43,094 nucleotides of DNA from Geobacter sp. Lineage in GTDB: Bacteria; Desulfobacterota; Desulfuromonadia; Geobacterales; Geobacteraceae. The notes below the pieces were generated by a model. The model ran no database searches. It saw nothing but the letters and a program-made list of their open reading frames with translations, and was not told where the DNA came from. The stretch is from the NCBI GenBank assembly GCA_003490025.1, contig DNJC01000128.1:1-43094 (forward strand). Direction: 5' to 3'. Shown piece after piece: positions 1 to 9,219 of the stretch. A program made the translations under genes and the position numbers. How positions within the stretch are numbered: the stretch's first letter is position 1; every line of letters begins with the position of its first letter.

Positions 1-372
1 GGTGTTGTCCAGGGCGAAGATGTCCAGGATGTTGGCGCAGTCGCACTTGGAGCCGTCGGAGATGAACATCTCGGTGGTCCTCAGGTCGACGCCGAGCGGC
101 TTGTAGGACTTCTCGATGATCGCCTCGATCAGGAAGTCGTACCCCTGCTCCGGGCCGTAACCCATGAAGGATTTTTCCTTCGCCAGATCATCCACCGCGT
201 CGTGGAACGCCTTGAGGATGGTCGGGGTAAGCGGCTGGGTCACGTCACCGATGCCGAGGCGGATGACTTTCGCCTCCGGGTTGGCGGCGGCGAACGACCG
301 CACGCGGCGCCCGATTTCCGGGAAGAGGTAACCTGCCTTCAGTTTCAAGTAGTTGTCGTTTATCTTTGCCAT
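1..372 (-). CDS. dapL: LL-diaminopimelate aminotransferase, N-terminal part
   Basis: This is the first 124 codons of a PLP-dependent aminotransferase; the gene runs off the left edge. The protein begins MAKINDNYLKLKAGYLFPEI and continues with RLGIGDVTQPL and FMGYGPEQGYDFLIEAI, which are typical of the DapL family. DapL converts tetrahydrodipicolinate directly to LL-diaminopimelate using glutamate, bypassing the acylated intermediates of the DapD/C/E route. The ATG is preceded by a good ribosome binding site (AAGGAG, five bases before the start). The gene lies on the same strand as lysA, dapA and dapB but is separated from dapB by a nucleotidyltransferase/HEPN pair. The catalytic lysine and the C-terminal domain are outside the window. 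Confidence 0.93.
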   Translation of the reverse strand, partial: MAKINDNYLKLKAGYLFPEIGRRVRSFAAANPEAKVIRLGIGDVTQPLTPTILKAFHDAVDDLAKEKSFMGYGPEQGYDFLIEAIIEKSYKPLGVDLRTTEMFISDGSKCDCANILDIFALDNT

Positions 373-394
373 TACATCTCCTTATCCATTCAAT

Positions 395-790
395 TCAAAG
401 GTCTATCTTTAGCAGTGCTGTTGTTTTCACTTGCTGAGCAGTCTCATAGGCACTGACAGCTTCTTCAAGAGATGGTTCACTGAATCCATTCGGATAACGC
501 ACGGCAACACCGTACTCAGATATCTCTTCCAGCCGGTCCTCGAATGACGAAAGCTCCGGAATGAATTCAAGTACCTCCGTCAGCAGCCTCACAAGATCGT
601 GCGTCTTGCTTACGTTCCTTCCCTGTGCCACAAGCACGGCTTTCAGGACTTTCTCTATCGCCTGCTGAGCATGAAAACAGATCGTATCGGTCGGTACTTC
701 TTTGGCCGCGAGGTTGTTGCGGATGTTTTGCAGGTCATTTTCCGCTTTATGAAACCACTGCCTGACGACCTCGTTTTTCACCTCATCCAT
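395..790 (-). CDS. HEPN domain protein, probable toxin of an MNT/HEPN pair
   Basis: This 131-residue, mainly helical protein matches the HEPN family found beside minimal nucleotidyltransferases. It has the family hallmarks FHAQQAIEKVLKA (about 39-51), an R-X5-H motif (Arg58, His64) in GRNVSKTHDL, and AVRYPN near the C-terminus. In active HEPN toxins the R-X4-6-H motif is the RNase site. I chose the ATG at 790 because GGCAGG precedes it and it overlaps the stop of the upstream nucleotidyltransferase by 8 bases, which suggests translational coupling. An ATG at 808 would add six residues but has no ribosome binding site. The stop is only 22 bases before the dapL start. RNase activity and toxicity are inferred from the family. 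Confidence 0.82.
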   Translation of the reverse strand: MDEVKNEVVRQWFHKAENDLQNIRNNLAAKEVPTDTICFHAQQAIEKVLKAVLVAQGRNVSKTHDLVRLLTEVLEFIPELSSFEDRLEEISEYGVAVRYPNGFSEPSLEEAVSAYETAQQVKTTALLKIDL

Positions 791-1094
791 AAAGCAGCCT
801 GCCATCATGAGCAGCCGTGTACACTATGGTCCCGGGTACATCCTTGTACTTGGCGAATTCCTCCGGGGTGAAAACGAAAGCGTCTAACGAGAATGTTCTA
901 TGCGGAAATAGCCTCTTTACCGCGACATTTCTTTGATGCGGGGCGAGGTCCGATTCCATGACAACCACCATATCGACGTCGCTGTCATCAGTTTGCCGGC
1001 CTTCCGCGTAGGAACCGAAAAGGAAGATCTGCATAGGATGCACGGCATCTACGATGGTATCGCGCACTTTATCTATGTCTGTCGATGTCAGCAT
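783..1094 (-). CDS. minimal nucleotidyltransferase (MNT), probable antitoxin
   Basis: This 103-residue protein carries the polymerase-beta-type nucleotidyltransferase signature G27-S28 ... D39-V-D41 (GS-X10-DXD), with a likely third metal ligand Asp71 in FSLDAFVF. Such stand-alone MNT domains pair with HEPN toxins. In the characterised MntA-HepT system the MNT protein adds AMP to a HEPN tyrosine and silences the RNase. The start at MLTSTDID is chosen because AGAAGGGA lies upstream; the frame stays open further upstream, but that stretch is antisense-like and poorly conserved in character. The start is 41 bases after dapB and the 3' end overlaps the HEPN gene. All catalytic residues look intact. 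The antitoxin role is inferred from pairing. Confidence 0.85.
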   Translation of the reverse strand: MLTSTDIDKVRDTIVDAVHPMQIFLFGSYAEGRQTDDSDVDMVVVMESDLAPHQRNVAVKRLFPHRTFSLDAFVFTPEEFAKYKDVPGTIVYTAAHDGRLLYG

Positions 1095-1135
1095 AGAACA
1101 TTCCCTTCTAATGAAGCTCTTACGGTTGAACCGCC

Positions 1136-1939
1136 TTATCTCAGCCCCAGCACGTCCTGCATGTCCCAGATGCCGGGCTTGGCGGTGACGACCCACTTGG
1201 CCGCGCGCACGGAGCCGCGGGAGAACATGTCGCGGGTATGGGCGCGGTGGGTGATTTCGACCCGCTCCCCCATTCCGATGAAGTAGACGGTGTGCTCCCC
1301 GACGATGTCTCCGCCGCGGACGGTCTGCATCCCTATCTCTTCATGGGTCCGCTCGCCGCAGATCCCCTCGCGGTGGTAGTTGGCAACCTTGTTGTAGTCG
1401 CGCCCGAGGGCATTCGCCACTACCTCGCCCATCCTGACGGCGGTGCCGGACGGGGAATCCTTCTTCAGACGGTGGTGCGCCTCGACGATCTCCACGTCGA
1501 AGTCCTCCCCGAGGATCTTGGCGACGTCGGCCAGGACCTTGAAGCAGACGTTGACCCCGACGGACATGTTCGGCGCGATGATGGCCGGAATCTCCCGCGC
1601 CAGTTCGGCCGCGAGGATGCGCTCGTCCGGAGTGAACCCGGTCGAGCCGATGACGATGGACTTCTTGTAAAGAGCGCAGACTTCGAGGTTCTTCAGGGAG
1701 ACCTTGGGCGCGGTGAAGTCGATCAGGACGTCGCACCCCTGCACCACGGCGTTGATGTCGTCGCTGATGGCGACGCCGATGGCGCCCAGACCTGCGTTGT
1801 AGCCGGCATCCTGCCCGACCATGGGATGCGCGGGACGCTCAAGCGCACCCGAGAGTTCGACCCCTTCCGCTTCCTTGATGGCGGCGATGATACGACCGCC
1901 CATCCGCCCGGCGGCCCCGCAAACAGCTATTTTTATCAT
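1136..1939 (-). CDS. dapB: 4-hydroxy-tetrahydrodipicolinate reductase
   Basis: DapB reduces hydroxy-tetrahydrodipicolinate to tetrahydrodipicolinate with NAD(P)H, the second committed step to diaminopimelate and lysine. The 267-residue length is normal. The N-terminal Rossmann motif is GAAGRMGGRI (residues 8-17). The catalytic region EAHHRLKKDSPSGTA holds the paired histidines, the lysine and the substrate-binding SGTA. GSTGF and APNMSVGVN are also present. A GGAG ribosome binding site precedes the ATG. The gene starts 21 bases after dapA, consistent with one transcript, and its product is the substrate of DapL further downstream. Confidence 0.97.
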   Translation of the reverse strand: MIKIAVCGAAGRMGGRIIAAIKEAEGVELSGALERPAHPMVGQDAGYNAGLGAIGVAISDDINAVVQGCDVLIDFTAPKVSLKNLEVCALYKKSIVIGSTGFTPDERILAAELAREIPAIIAPNMSVGVNVCFKVLADVAKILGEDFDVEIVEAHHRLKKDSPSGTAVRMGEVVANALGRDYNKVANYHREGICGERTHEEIGMQTVRGGDIVGEHTVYFIGMGERVEITHRAHTRDMFSRGSVRAAKWVVTAKPGIWDMQDVLGLR

Positions 1940-1960
1940 GATTACACTCCAAGGGATGGC

Positions 1961-2833
1961 TTAGATGAGCTTGTATTCCTTCATGATGGCGACGAGCTTC
2001 GCCTTGTTTGCCTCCATCAGCGGGGCGAGCGGGAGACGGACCTCGTCGCGGGCCTTGCCCATCAGCGCAACTGCGGTCTTAACGGGGACCGGGTTGCTCT
2101 CGATGAACATCGCGTTGGAGATCTTCAGCAGGTACAGGTGCAGTCTCCTCGCCTCTTCCAGGTTCCCGGCGTTGAAGGCGTCGACCATCGAGGAGATCTC
2201 TTTCGGCATGATGTTGGCGGTGACGGAAATGACGCCTTTCGCGCCGGCGGCCATCATCGGCAGGGTGATGAAATCGTCGCCGGAGAGGACGGTGAGGTTG
2301 TCGCCGCAAAGGGCCAGAACCTCGGAAGCCTGCTGCAGCGAGCCGGTCGCCTCCTTGATGGCCACGATGTTCTTGTGCACGGAGAGCCTTGCCACGGTTT
2401 CCGGCAGCAGGTTGACGCCGGTGCGCCCCGGAACGTTGTAAAGGATCTGGGGGAGCGCCACCGCATCCGCGACCGCCTTGTAGTGCAGGAACAGACCTTC
2501 CTGGGAAGGCTTGTTGTAGTAGGGGGTGACCAGGAGCGCGCCGTCGGCGCCGAGGTCCTTGGCGTGCTGGGTGATCTCGATCGCCTCGTGGGTCGAGTTG
2601 GACCCGGTGCCCGCGATGACCGGCACCCTCTTGTTGACCTGCTCGACGACGATCTGAACGACCCTGTCGTGCTCTTTGTAGTTGAGGGTGGACGACTCGC
2701 CGGTCGTGCCGCACGGAACGATGGCGTCGGTGCCGTTTTCTATCTGGAACTCAACAAGCTCCCGCAGCCTTTCTTCATCCACCGCGCCATTGTTGAACGG
2801 GGTGACGATGGCAACAATACTTCCTTGGAACAT
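1961..2833 (-). CDS. dapA: 4-hydroxy-tetrahydrodipicolinate synthase
   Basis: DapA condenses pyruvate with aspartate semialdehyde, the branch point of lysine synthesis. The 290-residue protein is a standard TIM-barrel lyase. Visible active-site features are GTTGES (Thr43-Thr44), Tyr132 in LYNVPGRTG with the substrate-binding Arg137, and the Schiff-base Lys160 in AIKEATGS. A strong AAGGAGG ribosome binding site stands before the ATG. It is preceded by lysA (58-base gap) and followed by dapB (21 bases) on the same strand. Lysine feedback sensitivity cannot be judged from the sequence by eye. Confidence 0.97.
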   Translation of the reverse strand: MFQGSIVAIVTPFNNGAVDEERLRELVEFQIENGTDAIVPCGTTGESSTLNYKEHDRVVQIVVEQVNKRVPVIAGTGSNSTHEAIEITQHAKDLGADGALLVTPYYNKPSQEGLFLHYKAVADAVALPQILYNVPGRTGVNLLPETVARLSVHKNIVAIKEATGSLQQASEVLALCGDNLTVLSGDDFITLPMMAAGAKGVISVTANIMPKEISSMVDAFNAGNLEEARRLHLYLLKISNAMFIESNPVPVKTAVALMGKARDEVRLPLAPLMEANKAKLVAIMKEYKLI

Positions 2834-2891
2834 GGGCTACCTCCTTACGGTAACTATCATTAAGGTTTAGAGAACAGTCTCGGTAATTATG

Positions 2892-4145
2892 TTAGAGAAA
2901 CGACGGAACGCGCTCGCCCCTGATCAGATCCTCCAGCTTCTCGCGCTCGCGCACCACCTCGAACCTGTCGCCCGCCACCATCACCTCGGCGACGCGAGGA
3001 CGGCTGTTGTAGTTGCTGCTCATGGTGAAGCCGTAGGCCCCGGCCGACATGAACGCGATCAGGTCGCCCTGCTGGAAGTTCGGGAACTCGCGCTCCTTCA
3101 CGAGGAAGTCGCCGGACTCGCAGATGGGGCCGACGATGTCCCCCTCGATGACGCCGTCCTGGTTCCTGAAAACGGGCTTTACACCGTGGAACGAGCCGTA
3201 CAGCGCCGGTCGGGCCAGGTCGTTCATCCCGGCATCGACGATGACGAAGTTTTTCTCCTCGCCCTTTTTGGTGTAGAGGCATCTACCGACCAATATGCCG
3301 GCATTGCCTACTAGGTTCCTCCCTGGTTCGAAGAGCAGATGCAGCCCGAGATCCCTGGTCTCTTCCAGAATGGAGGAGCCGTAATCGGCGGGCAGCGGCG
3401 GCGCTTCGTCGTTGTACTGGATGCCGAGACCGCCACCCAGGTCGAGGTACTTCATGTCGATTCCCATGTCACGCACACCCTGCAGCAGGCGCTTCAGCTT
3501 CTTGATGGCGTCGACGAAGGGGGACACCTTGGTGAGCTGGCTGCCGATATGGCAGTCGATACCGAGGATCTCCAGGTTTGTCAGCCTCTTGGCGCGCTGG
3601 TACTGCTCGAGGGCCCGCTCGATGTTGATGCCGAACTTGGCCTTCTTGAGGCCGGTAGTGATGTACGGATGCGTCTCGGGGTCGACGTCGGGGTTCACGC
3701 GGATCGCGATCCCCGCCTTCCGGCCGATGCGCCCGGCTACCTCGTCGATGCGGTCCAGTTCCTGCTCGGACTCCACATTGAACATGAGGATGCCGCTTTC
3801 CAGCGCGTATTGAATCTCGTCGTCCCTCTTGCCGACGCCCGAGTATACCACTTTCTTCGGGTCAACCCCTACCTTCAGGGCGCGGTACAGTTCACCGCCG
3901 GAAACGATATCCACGCCGCCGCCGAGGTTAATGAAGGTCTTCAGCACGGCAAGATTCGAGTTGGCCTTGACCGAGTAGCAGATGGTATGCGCAGCCGAAG
4001 CAAACGCATCGTCCATCGCCTTGAAATGTCTTTCGAGCGTCGCCTTGGAGTATATGTAGACCGGGCTTCCGGTTGCCGCGACGATATCTTTTATGGCGAC
4101 TTCTTCCGAGAAGAGTTCGTCACCTTTGTATTGGAAATGATGCAT
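2892..4145 (-). CDS. lysA: diaminopimelate decarboxylase
   Basis: LysA is the PLP enzyme that decarboxylates meso-diaminopimelate to lysine. The 417-residue product has an alanine-racemase-like barrel with the PLP lysine Lys60 in CYSVKANSNLAVL, GGGVDIVSGGEL, the HIGSQ motif, DLGGGLGI, EPGR for phosphate binding, and the C-terminal catalytic cysteine in CESGDF. I start at MHHFQYKGDE because AAGGGGG lies eight to nine bases upstream; an in-frame ATG 48 bases earlier (4193) has no such signal. It is the first gene of the minus-strand lysine run. No lysine riboswitch or clear promoter was recognised upstream of it. Confidence 0.96.
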   Translation of the reverse strand: MHHFQYKGDELFSEEVAIKDIVAATGSPVYIYSKATLERHFKAMDDAFASAAHTICYSVKANSNLAVLKTFINLGGGVDIVSGGELYRALKVGVDPKKVVYSGVGKRDDEIQYALESGILMFNVESEQELDRIDEVAGRIGRKAGIAIRVNPDVDPETHPYITTGLKKAKFGINIERALEQYQRAKRLTNLEILGIDCHIGSQLTKVSPFVDAIKKLKRLLQGVRDMGIDMKYLDLGGGLGIQYNDEAPPLPADYGSSILEETRDLGLHLLFEPGRNLVGNAGILVGRCLYTKKGEEKNFVIVDAGMNDLARPALYGSFHGVKPVFRNQDGVIEGDIVGPICESGDFLVKEREFPNFQQGDLIAFMSAGAYGFTMSSNYNSRPRVAEVMVAGDRFEVVREREKLEDLIRGERVPSFL

Positions 4146-4720
4146 GTCTTTGTTCCCCCTTGAATCTGAGTACAGAATTCGCAGCGTAAACAAAAAAAGT
4201 TTTTATTTTTAACATGGAAAGCGTGCAATTGTCAAAATTATTGCTTTGTCAGTGGCGAAAGCATAGCACGGCAGGGAGATGTTTTCCGCGGGGTTCGGTG
4301 AGGAATCGGGAAAGGGGAAACAGTTTTTTAGATCGGTCGGAGTTCACCGGAGAGAAGAAGCTCTTCCGGGATGGCAACGCCCTCACCCCAGCCCTCTCCC
4401 GGAGGGCGAGGGAGCGTGGACGTCAGATCCGCCGTTCTTCAAGCCCGACGCCACCTATTAACTCCAACTCGACCCAACTCCCCCTCGCCCTCCGGGAGAG
4501 GGTCGGGGTGAGGGTGGTGGCCCTACTAAGTTCGGTGGAACCCTGCAGTTCACCCAGCGGAGACGCCTCACCGGGAAACGGCCCTAATTGCACAAAAATT
4601 AGGCTGCCATTTTCCCGCCTACAGCGCCCTTTCTCGCCCTCAGACAACCTCTCCCCTTCACAGCAGGGCCAAAGCCGCTCTAGAGGCCTTTTTGCTCATT
4701 ACATCAAACATTAGCCGTAG
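4146..4720. repeat. repeat-rich spacer between lysA and rsmG
   Basis: No convincing gene lies in these 575 bases; the short open frames are low-complexity. The spacer holds an inverted pair of a GC-rich repeat. The arm at about 4374-4414 reads GCCCTCACCCCAGCCCTCTC then CCGGAGGGCGAGGGAG, and the arm at about 4477-4522 is its near reverse complement. Each arm also contains its own small palindrome around CTCTCCCGGAGGGCGAG. The same unit recurs near 7470, 21079, 34356 and 41751. Function is unknown; a REP-like dispersed repeat that can fold into RNA hairpins is the likeliest description. No repeat-associated transposase is in the window. Confidence 0.75.
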
Positions 4721-5373
4721 CTAATTTTCCTTAGCAATCACCACGAGCGATCTTGCGTCGCCGGAGCCCGGAAGGGTGAATTCCTGGACCGATTCCACCT
4801 TCAGACCCATCCTGGCCAGGTCACCTGCGGCGGCGGCGACTTCCTCCGCAGCGTTCTTCCCCTTCATGGCAACGATGCGCCCACTGTCCTTCAAAACCGG
4901 CAGGGCCATCGCCACAAAAGAAGGGATATCGGAAAACGCCCGCGAGACCACCCAGTCGAACGAGCCGGCATAATCCTCGGCAAGGGTTTCGGCGCGCACA
5001 TGCAGCGGAGTGAAGTTGGTGAGGTTCAGGAGCCTGACCGCCTGCTTTTGAAAGCTGATCTTCTTCACCACCGCATCGACCGATACGATCTCAAGCTCAG
5101 GCAAGGCGACCTTTACCGGAATGCCCGGGAAGCCTCCACCTGATCCGATGTCCAGCAGACGTCCCCCACCCTGCACCACCTTCAGCAGGCTTAGGGAGTC
5201 CACCAGGTGCTTCACCGCGATTCCCGCGTCATCGGTGATAGCCGTGAGGTTGATCTTGCGGTTCCACTTCTTCAGTTCCTCGGCAAACTGGTCCAGGCTC
5301 GCCAGTTGAGCCGAACTCAGTTGTAATCCAAGCTCCCGCGCTCCGGCGGCCAAAAGTTCCTTGGCGGTCAGGT

Positions 5374-5377
<4 letters not shown>
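4721..5377 (-). CDS. rsmG: 16S rRNA (guanine-527-N7)-methyltransferase
   Basis: RsmG (GidB) methylates G527 in the 530 loop of 16S rRNA using S-adenosylmethionine. The 218-residue product has the SAM motif LLDIGSGGGFPGIPVKVALPE, the leading KWNRKINLTAI segment, VSRAFSDIPSF and MKGKN. The ATG overlaps the TGA of mnmG as ATGA, so the two are probably translationally coupled; GAGG lies upstream. A longer frame reaching 5758 only overlaps mnmG out of frame and is not real. In many bacteria parA-parB follow rsmG; here a repeat spacer and lysA follow instead. Confidence 0.96.
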
Positions 5378-7248
<1,871 letters not shown>

Positions 7249-7315
7249 GCCTTACTCCTTTTCTTCACTACCTGCTGCATTGTCTTTCTCGGAAGGGGCT
7301 GCTACCTGGCATCGA

Positions 7316-7331
7316 TGTTTCACGTGGAACA
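7316..7331. promoter_or_regulatory. parS-like ParB-binding site 1
   Basis: The 16 bases TGTTTCACGTGGAACA form a near-perfect palindrome around CACGTG and match the broadly conserved bacterial parS consensus (TGTTNCACGTGAAACA and its variants). ParB loads here and spreads, and ParA and SMC use the complex to segregate the origin region. An identical copy lies 426 bases away. The position about 4 kb from dnaA is as expected for parS. Confidence 0.88.
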
Positions 7332-7375
7332 TCTCTGTCGGGCCCTCTAAAACCCTCCCCCTGCCCTCTTCGCCC

Positions 7376-7440
7376 CTGTAGGAGCGGCATTCCTGCCGCG
7401 ATTGTGCGAACGGATCGCGGCAGGAATGCCGCTCCTACAG
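7376..7440. repeat. perfect inverted repeat, 27 bases per arm (REP-like)
   Basis: The arm at 7376-7402 begins CTGTAGGAGCGGCATTCC and ends CCGCGAT. The arm at 7414-7440 is its exact reverse complement, with 11 bases between. A third identical 27-base copy lies at 21050-21076 after gyrA. Each arm also contains a small internal hairpin (GCGGCATTCCTGCCGC). The TGTAGGAGCGGC start resembles REP sequences of pseudomonads that are mobilised by RAYT (TnpA-REP) proteins. This is a similarity of pattern only. Confidence 0.88.
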
Positions 7441-7554
7441 GAAACCTTGCCACGACGCTGGAACTGCTCCCCTCCTCCCCCCTACCCTCTCCCGAAGGGC
7501 GAGGGAGAGTTGGGGGAGTTCGTAAGAGGTTTTGCAACCCAGAGCCTTTTCATC

Positions 7555-7692
7555 GTTCCTACGCTCCAGCGTGGGAACGCAAAGATCTTGACGCTCCAGC
7601 GTCAGCTGAAGCTTCTATCTCTAAAACCGCCAACAGGAAAAACGGACGCGGGAGCGTCCCCACGTTGTGTTCCCACGCTGGAGCGTAGGAAC
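7555..7692. repeat. perfect inverted repeat, 24 bases per arm, GTTCCTACGCTCCAGCGT type
   Basis: The arm at 7555-7578 starts GTTCCTACGCTCCAGCGTGG. The arm at 7669-7692 is its exact reverse complement. Each arm has a core palindrome ACGCTCCAGCGT, repeated once more at 7590-7603 between the arms. Repeats of this appearance are scattered through many proteobacterial genomes. No protein-coding capacity is evident. Function is unknown. Confidence 0.82.
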
Positions 7693-7741
7693 AATAAAAC
7701 TGGCCCCGCCTCTTCATTCAGCTCCTCGCCGGATACAGTAT

Positions 7742-7757
7742 TGTTTCACGTGGAACA
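7742..7757. promoter_or_regulatory. parS-like ParB-binding site 2
   Basis: This is an identical 16-base copy (TGTTTCACGTGGAACA) of the site at 7316, in the same orientation. It lies 75 bases past the mnmE stop in the direction of mnmG. Two exact copies within 0.5 kb near the origin make a chance match very unlikely. Confidence 0.88.
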
Positions 7758-7832
7758 TTGGGGTATAAACCAATAAAAACAGTTAGTTCACCCATATCCA
7801 CATCGCAAAAACCTGTATTTTCAATCCACCCA

Positions 7833-9200
7833 TCACTTCCCGATGCAGAAGCTGGAGAAGATGCGATCCAGGACGTCGTCGGCGGTGGTCTCGCCGGTCA
7901 CCTCCCCTACCGCGTCCAGCGCCTCGCGCAGGTCAACCGGCAGGAGTTCCATATTCACACCGGCATGGAGGTTGGCGACGAAGGACTCAAGCGCTACTTT
8001 CGCCTTGAGAAGCGCATCGCGGTGCCTTGCCTTCGAGACCGCGACGAACTCGCGGCTGTCGATGGCTGCGCCATGCATGAAGGCATTGCTGATGGCATCG
8101 CGCAGTTCCGGGATGCCGTCCCCCGTCAGGGTGGATATGGCGACCACGGGCGCGGCGCACGCGGACGGAAGCTGCAACCCGCCGGCCAGGTCGCTCTTGT
8201 TCTTCACGACCAGGCAGCTCTTTGAACCGATGGCCTGCAGTATGGCGCCATCATCATCCCCAAACGGAGCGGAACCGTCAACGACAAAGAGCACCAGGTC
8301 TGCCTTGGGTATCCGGTCCAGCGACAGCCGCACCCCCTCCTGCTCCACCTGGTCCTGCGATTCCCTGATCCCTGCCGTATCGAGAAGCTTGACGGGAAGG
8401 CCGTTGATGTTGACCACTTCCTCTATCAGGTCTCTTGTCGTGCCGGGGACGGAGGTGACAATGGCGCGCTTTTCCATCAGCAGCGTGTTGAGCAGACTGG
8501 ACTTCCCTACGTTCGGTTTCCCGGCAATGACAACGGAGACGCCGTCACGCAGCACCCTCCCCTCGTCGAACCCGGCTATGAGGGCGCTCAGTTCTTCCAA
8601 GGCCGGGGCCACCCTCCCCAGGACGTCGGTCTCCACGGCCACGTCCACGTCATCCTCGGGGAAGTCGATCAACGCCTCGACATAGGCCAGGGCGTACAGG
8701 ATGCCGTCCTTGGCGCTGGAGATGCGCTTGGAAAGAAGGCCCTCCCGCTGATGCTGGGCCAGCGCGAGGGAGGCGTCGGTACGGCTGGAGATGACGTCCA
8801 TGACGGCCTCTGCCTGTACCAGGTCGATGCGCCCGTTCAGGAACGCCCGCTTGGTGAACTCACCGGGATCGGCCAGCCGCGCCCCTTCGTTCAGCACCAG
8901 CGACAGGATGCGGGATACCACCAAAGAACCGCCGTGGCACTGTATCTCGACGACGTCCTCCCGCGTGTAGGAGTTGGGGCCTTTCATAAGGACGGCCATC
9001 GCCTCGTCGACCAGTTCGCCGGTCTCGGGGTGCAGCACGGCACCATAAGAAAAACGGTGGCTTTTTAGGCCACCGTTCGACTTACATCTGAATATGCTCC
9101 TGGCGATGGGGAGGGCCTCGGGACCGCTTATCCTCACTACCCCGATCCCACCCTCACCTACCGGAGTGCTTATTGCTGCGATGGTATCGCGTACATACAT
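7833..9200 (-). CDS. mnmE: tRNA modification GTPase MnmE
   Basis: MnmE (TrmE) is the GTP- and folate-dependent partner of MnmG in wobble-uridine modification. The 455-residue product has the N-terminal folate-binding domain (MYVRDTIAAISTPVGEGGIG, with VDEAMAVLMKGPNSYTREDV), a G domain with P-loop GKPNVGKSSLL, the switch region PGTTRD, DTAGIRES and NKSD, and the invariant C-terminal CIGK with catalytic Cys452. The ATG lies 19 bases after the yidC stop. The ribosome binding site is weak (ACGGAA). The jag/khpB gene that often lies between yidC and mnmE is absent. Confidence 0.97.
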   Translation of the reverse strand: MYVRDTIAAISTPVGEGGIGVVRISGPEALPIARSIFRCKSNGGLKSHRFSYGAVLHPETGELVDEAMAVLMKGPNSYTREDVVEIQCHGGSLVVSRILSLVLNEGARLADPGEFTKRAFLNGRIDLVQAEAVMDVISSRTDASLALAQHQREGLLSKRISSAKDGILYALAYVEALIDFPEDDVDVAVETDVLGRVAPALEELSALIAGFDEGRVLRDGVSVVIAGKPNVGKSSLLNTLLMEKRAIVTSVPGTTRDLIEEVVNINGLPVKLLDTAGIRESQDQVEQEGVRLSLDRIPKADLVLFVVDGSAPFGDDDGAILQAIGSKSCLVVKNKSDLAGGLQLPSACAAPVVAISTLTGDGIPELRDAISNAFMHGAAIDSREFVAVSKARHRDALLKAKVALESFVANLHAGVNMELLPVDLREALDAVGEVTGETTADDVLDRIFSSFCIGK

Positions 9201-9219
9201 GGGTTAATTCCGTTACCGG

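Larger units (their letters stand above)
7249..7832. repeat. spacer between mnmE and mnmG with parS-like sites and REP-like palindromes
   Basis: These 584 bases have no supported gene. In order they contain a parS-like site (7316-7331), a perfect inverted repeat of 27 bases per arm (7376-7402 and 7414-7440), a GC-rich repeat unit (about 7470-7517), a second perfect inverted repeat of 24 bases per arm (7555-7578 and 7669-7692) with a smaller GACGCTCCAGCGTC palindrome inside (7590-7603), and a second parS-like site (7742-7757). Short frames that run through the repeats are artefacts of the repeats. The spacer must also hold a promoter or leader for mnmG, but I could not identify one. Confidence 0.8.

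Noticed and set aside
1238..2863. A 541-codon open frame antisense to dapB and dapA.
   Set aside because: It is a by-product of high GC in codon position three on the other strand; its translation is Asp/Gly/Val-rich and unlike any family, while both dap genes are certain.
4146..4213. A lysine riboswitch upstream of lysA.
   Set aside because: The leader of lysA is too short before the repeat region and no L-box core was recognised.
7402..7776. Short open frames of 90-124 codons through the mnmE-mnmG spacer.
   Set aside because: They only translate the palindromic repeats and parS sites; there is no ribosome binding site or conserved pattern.
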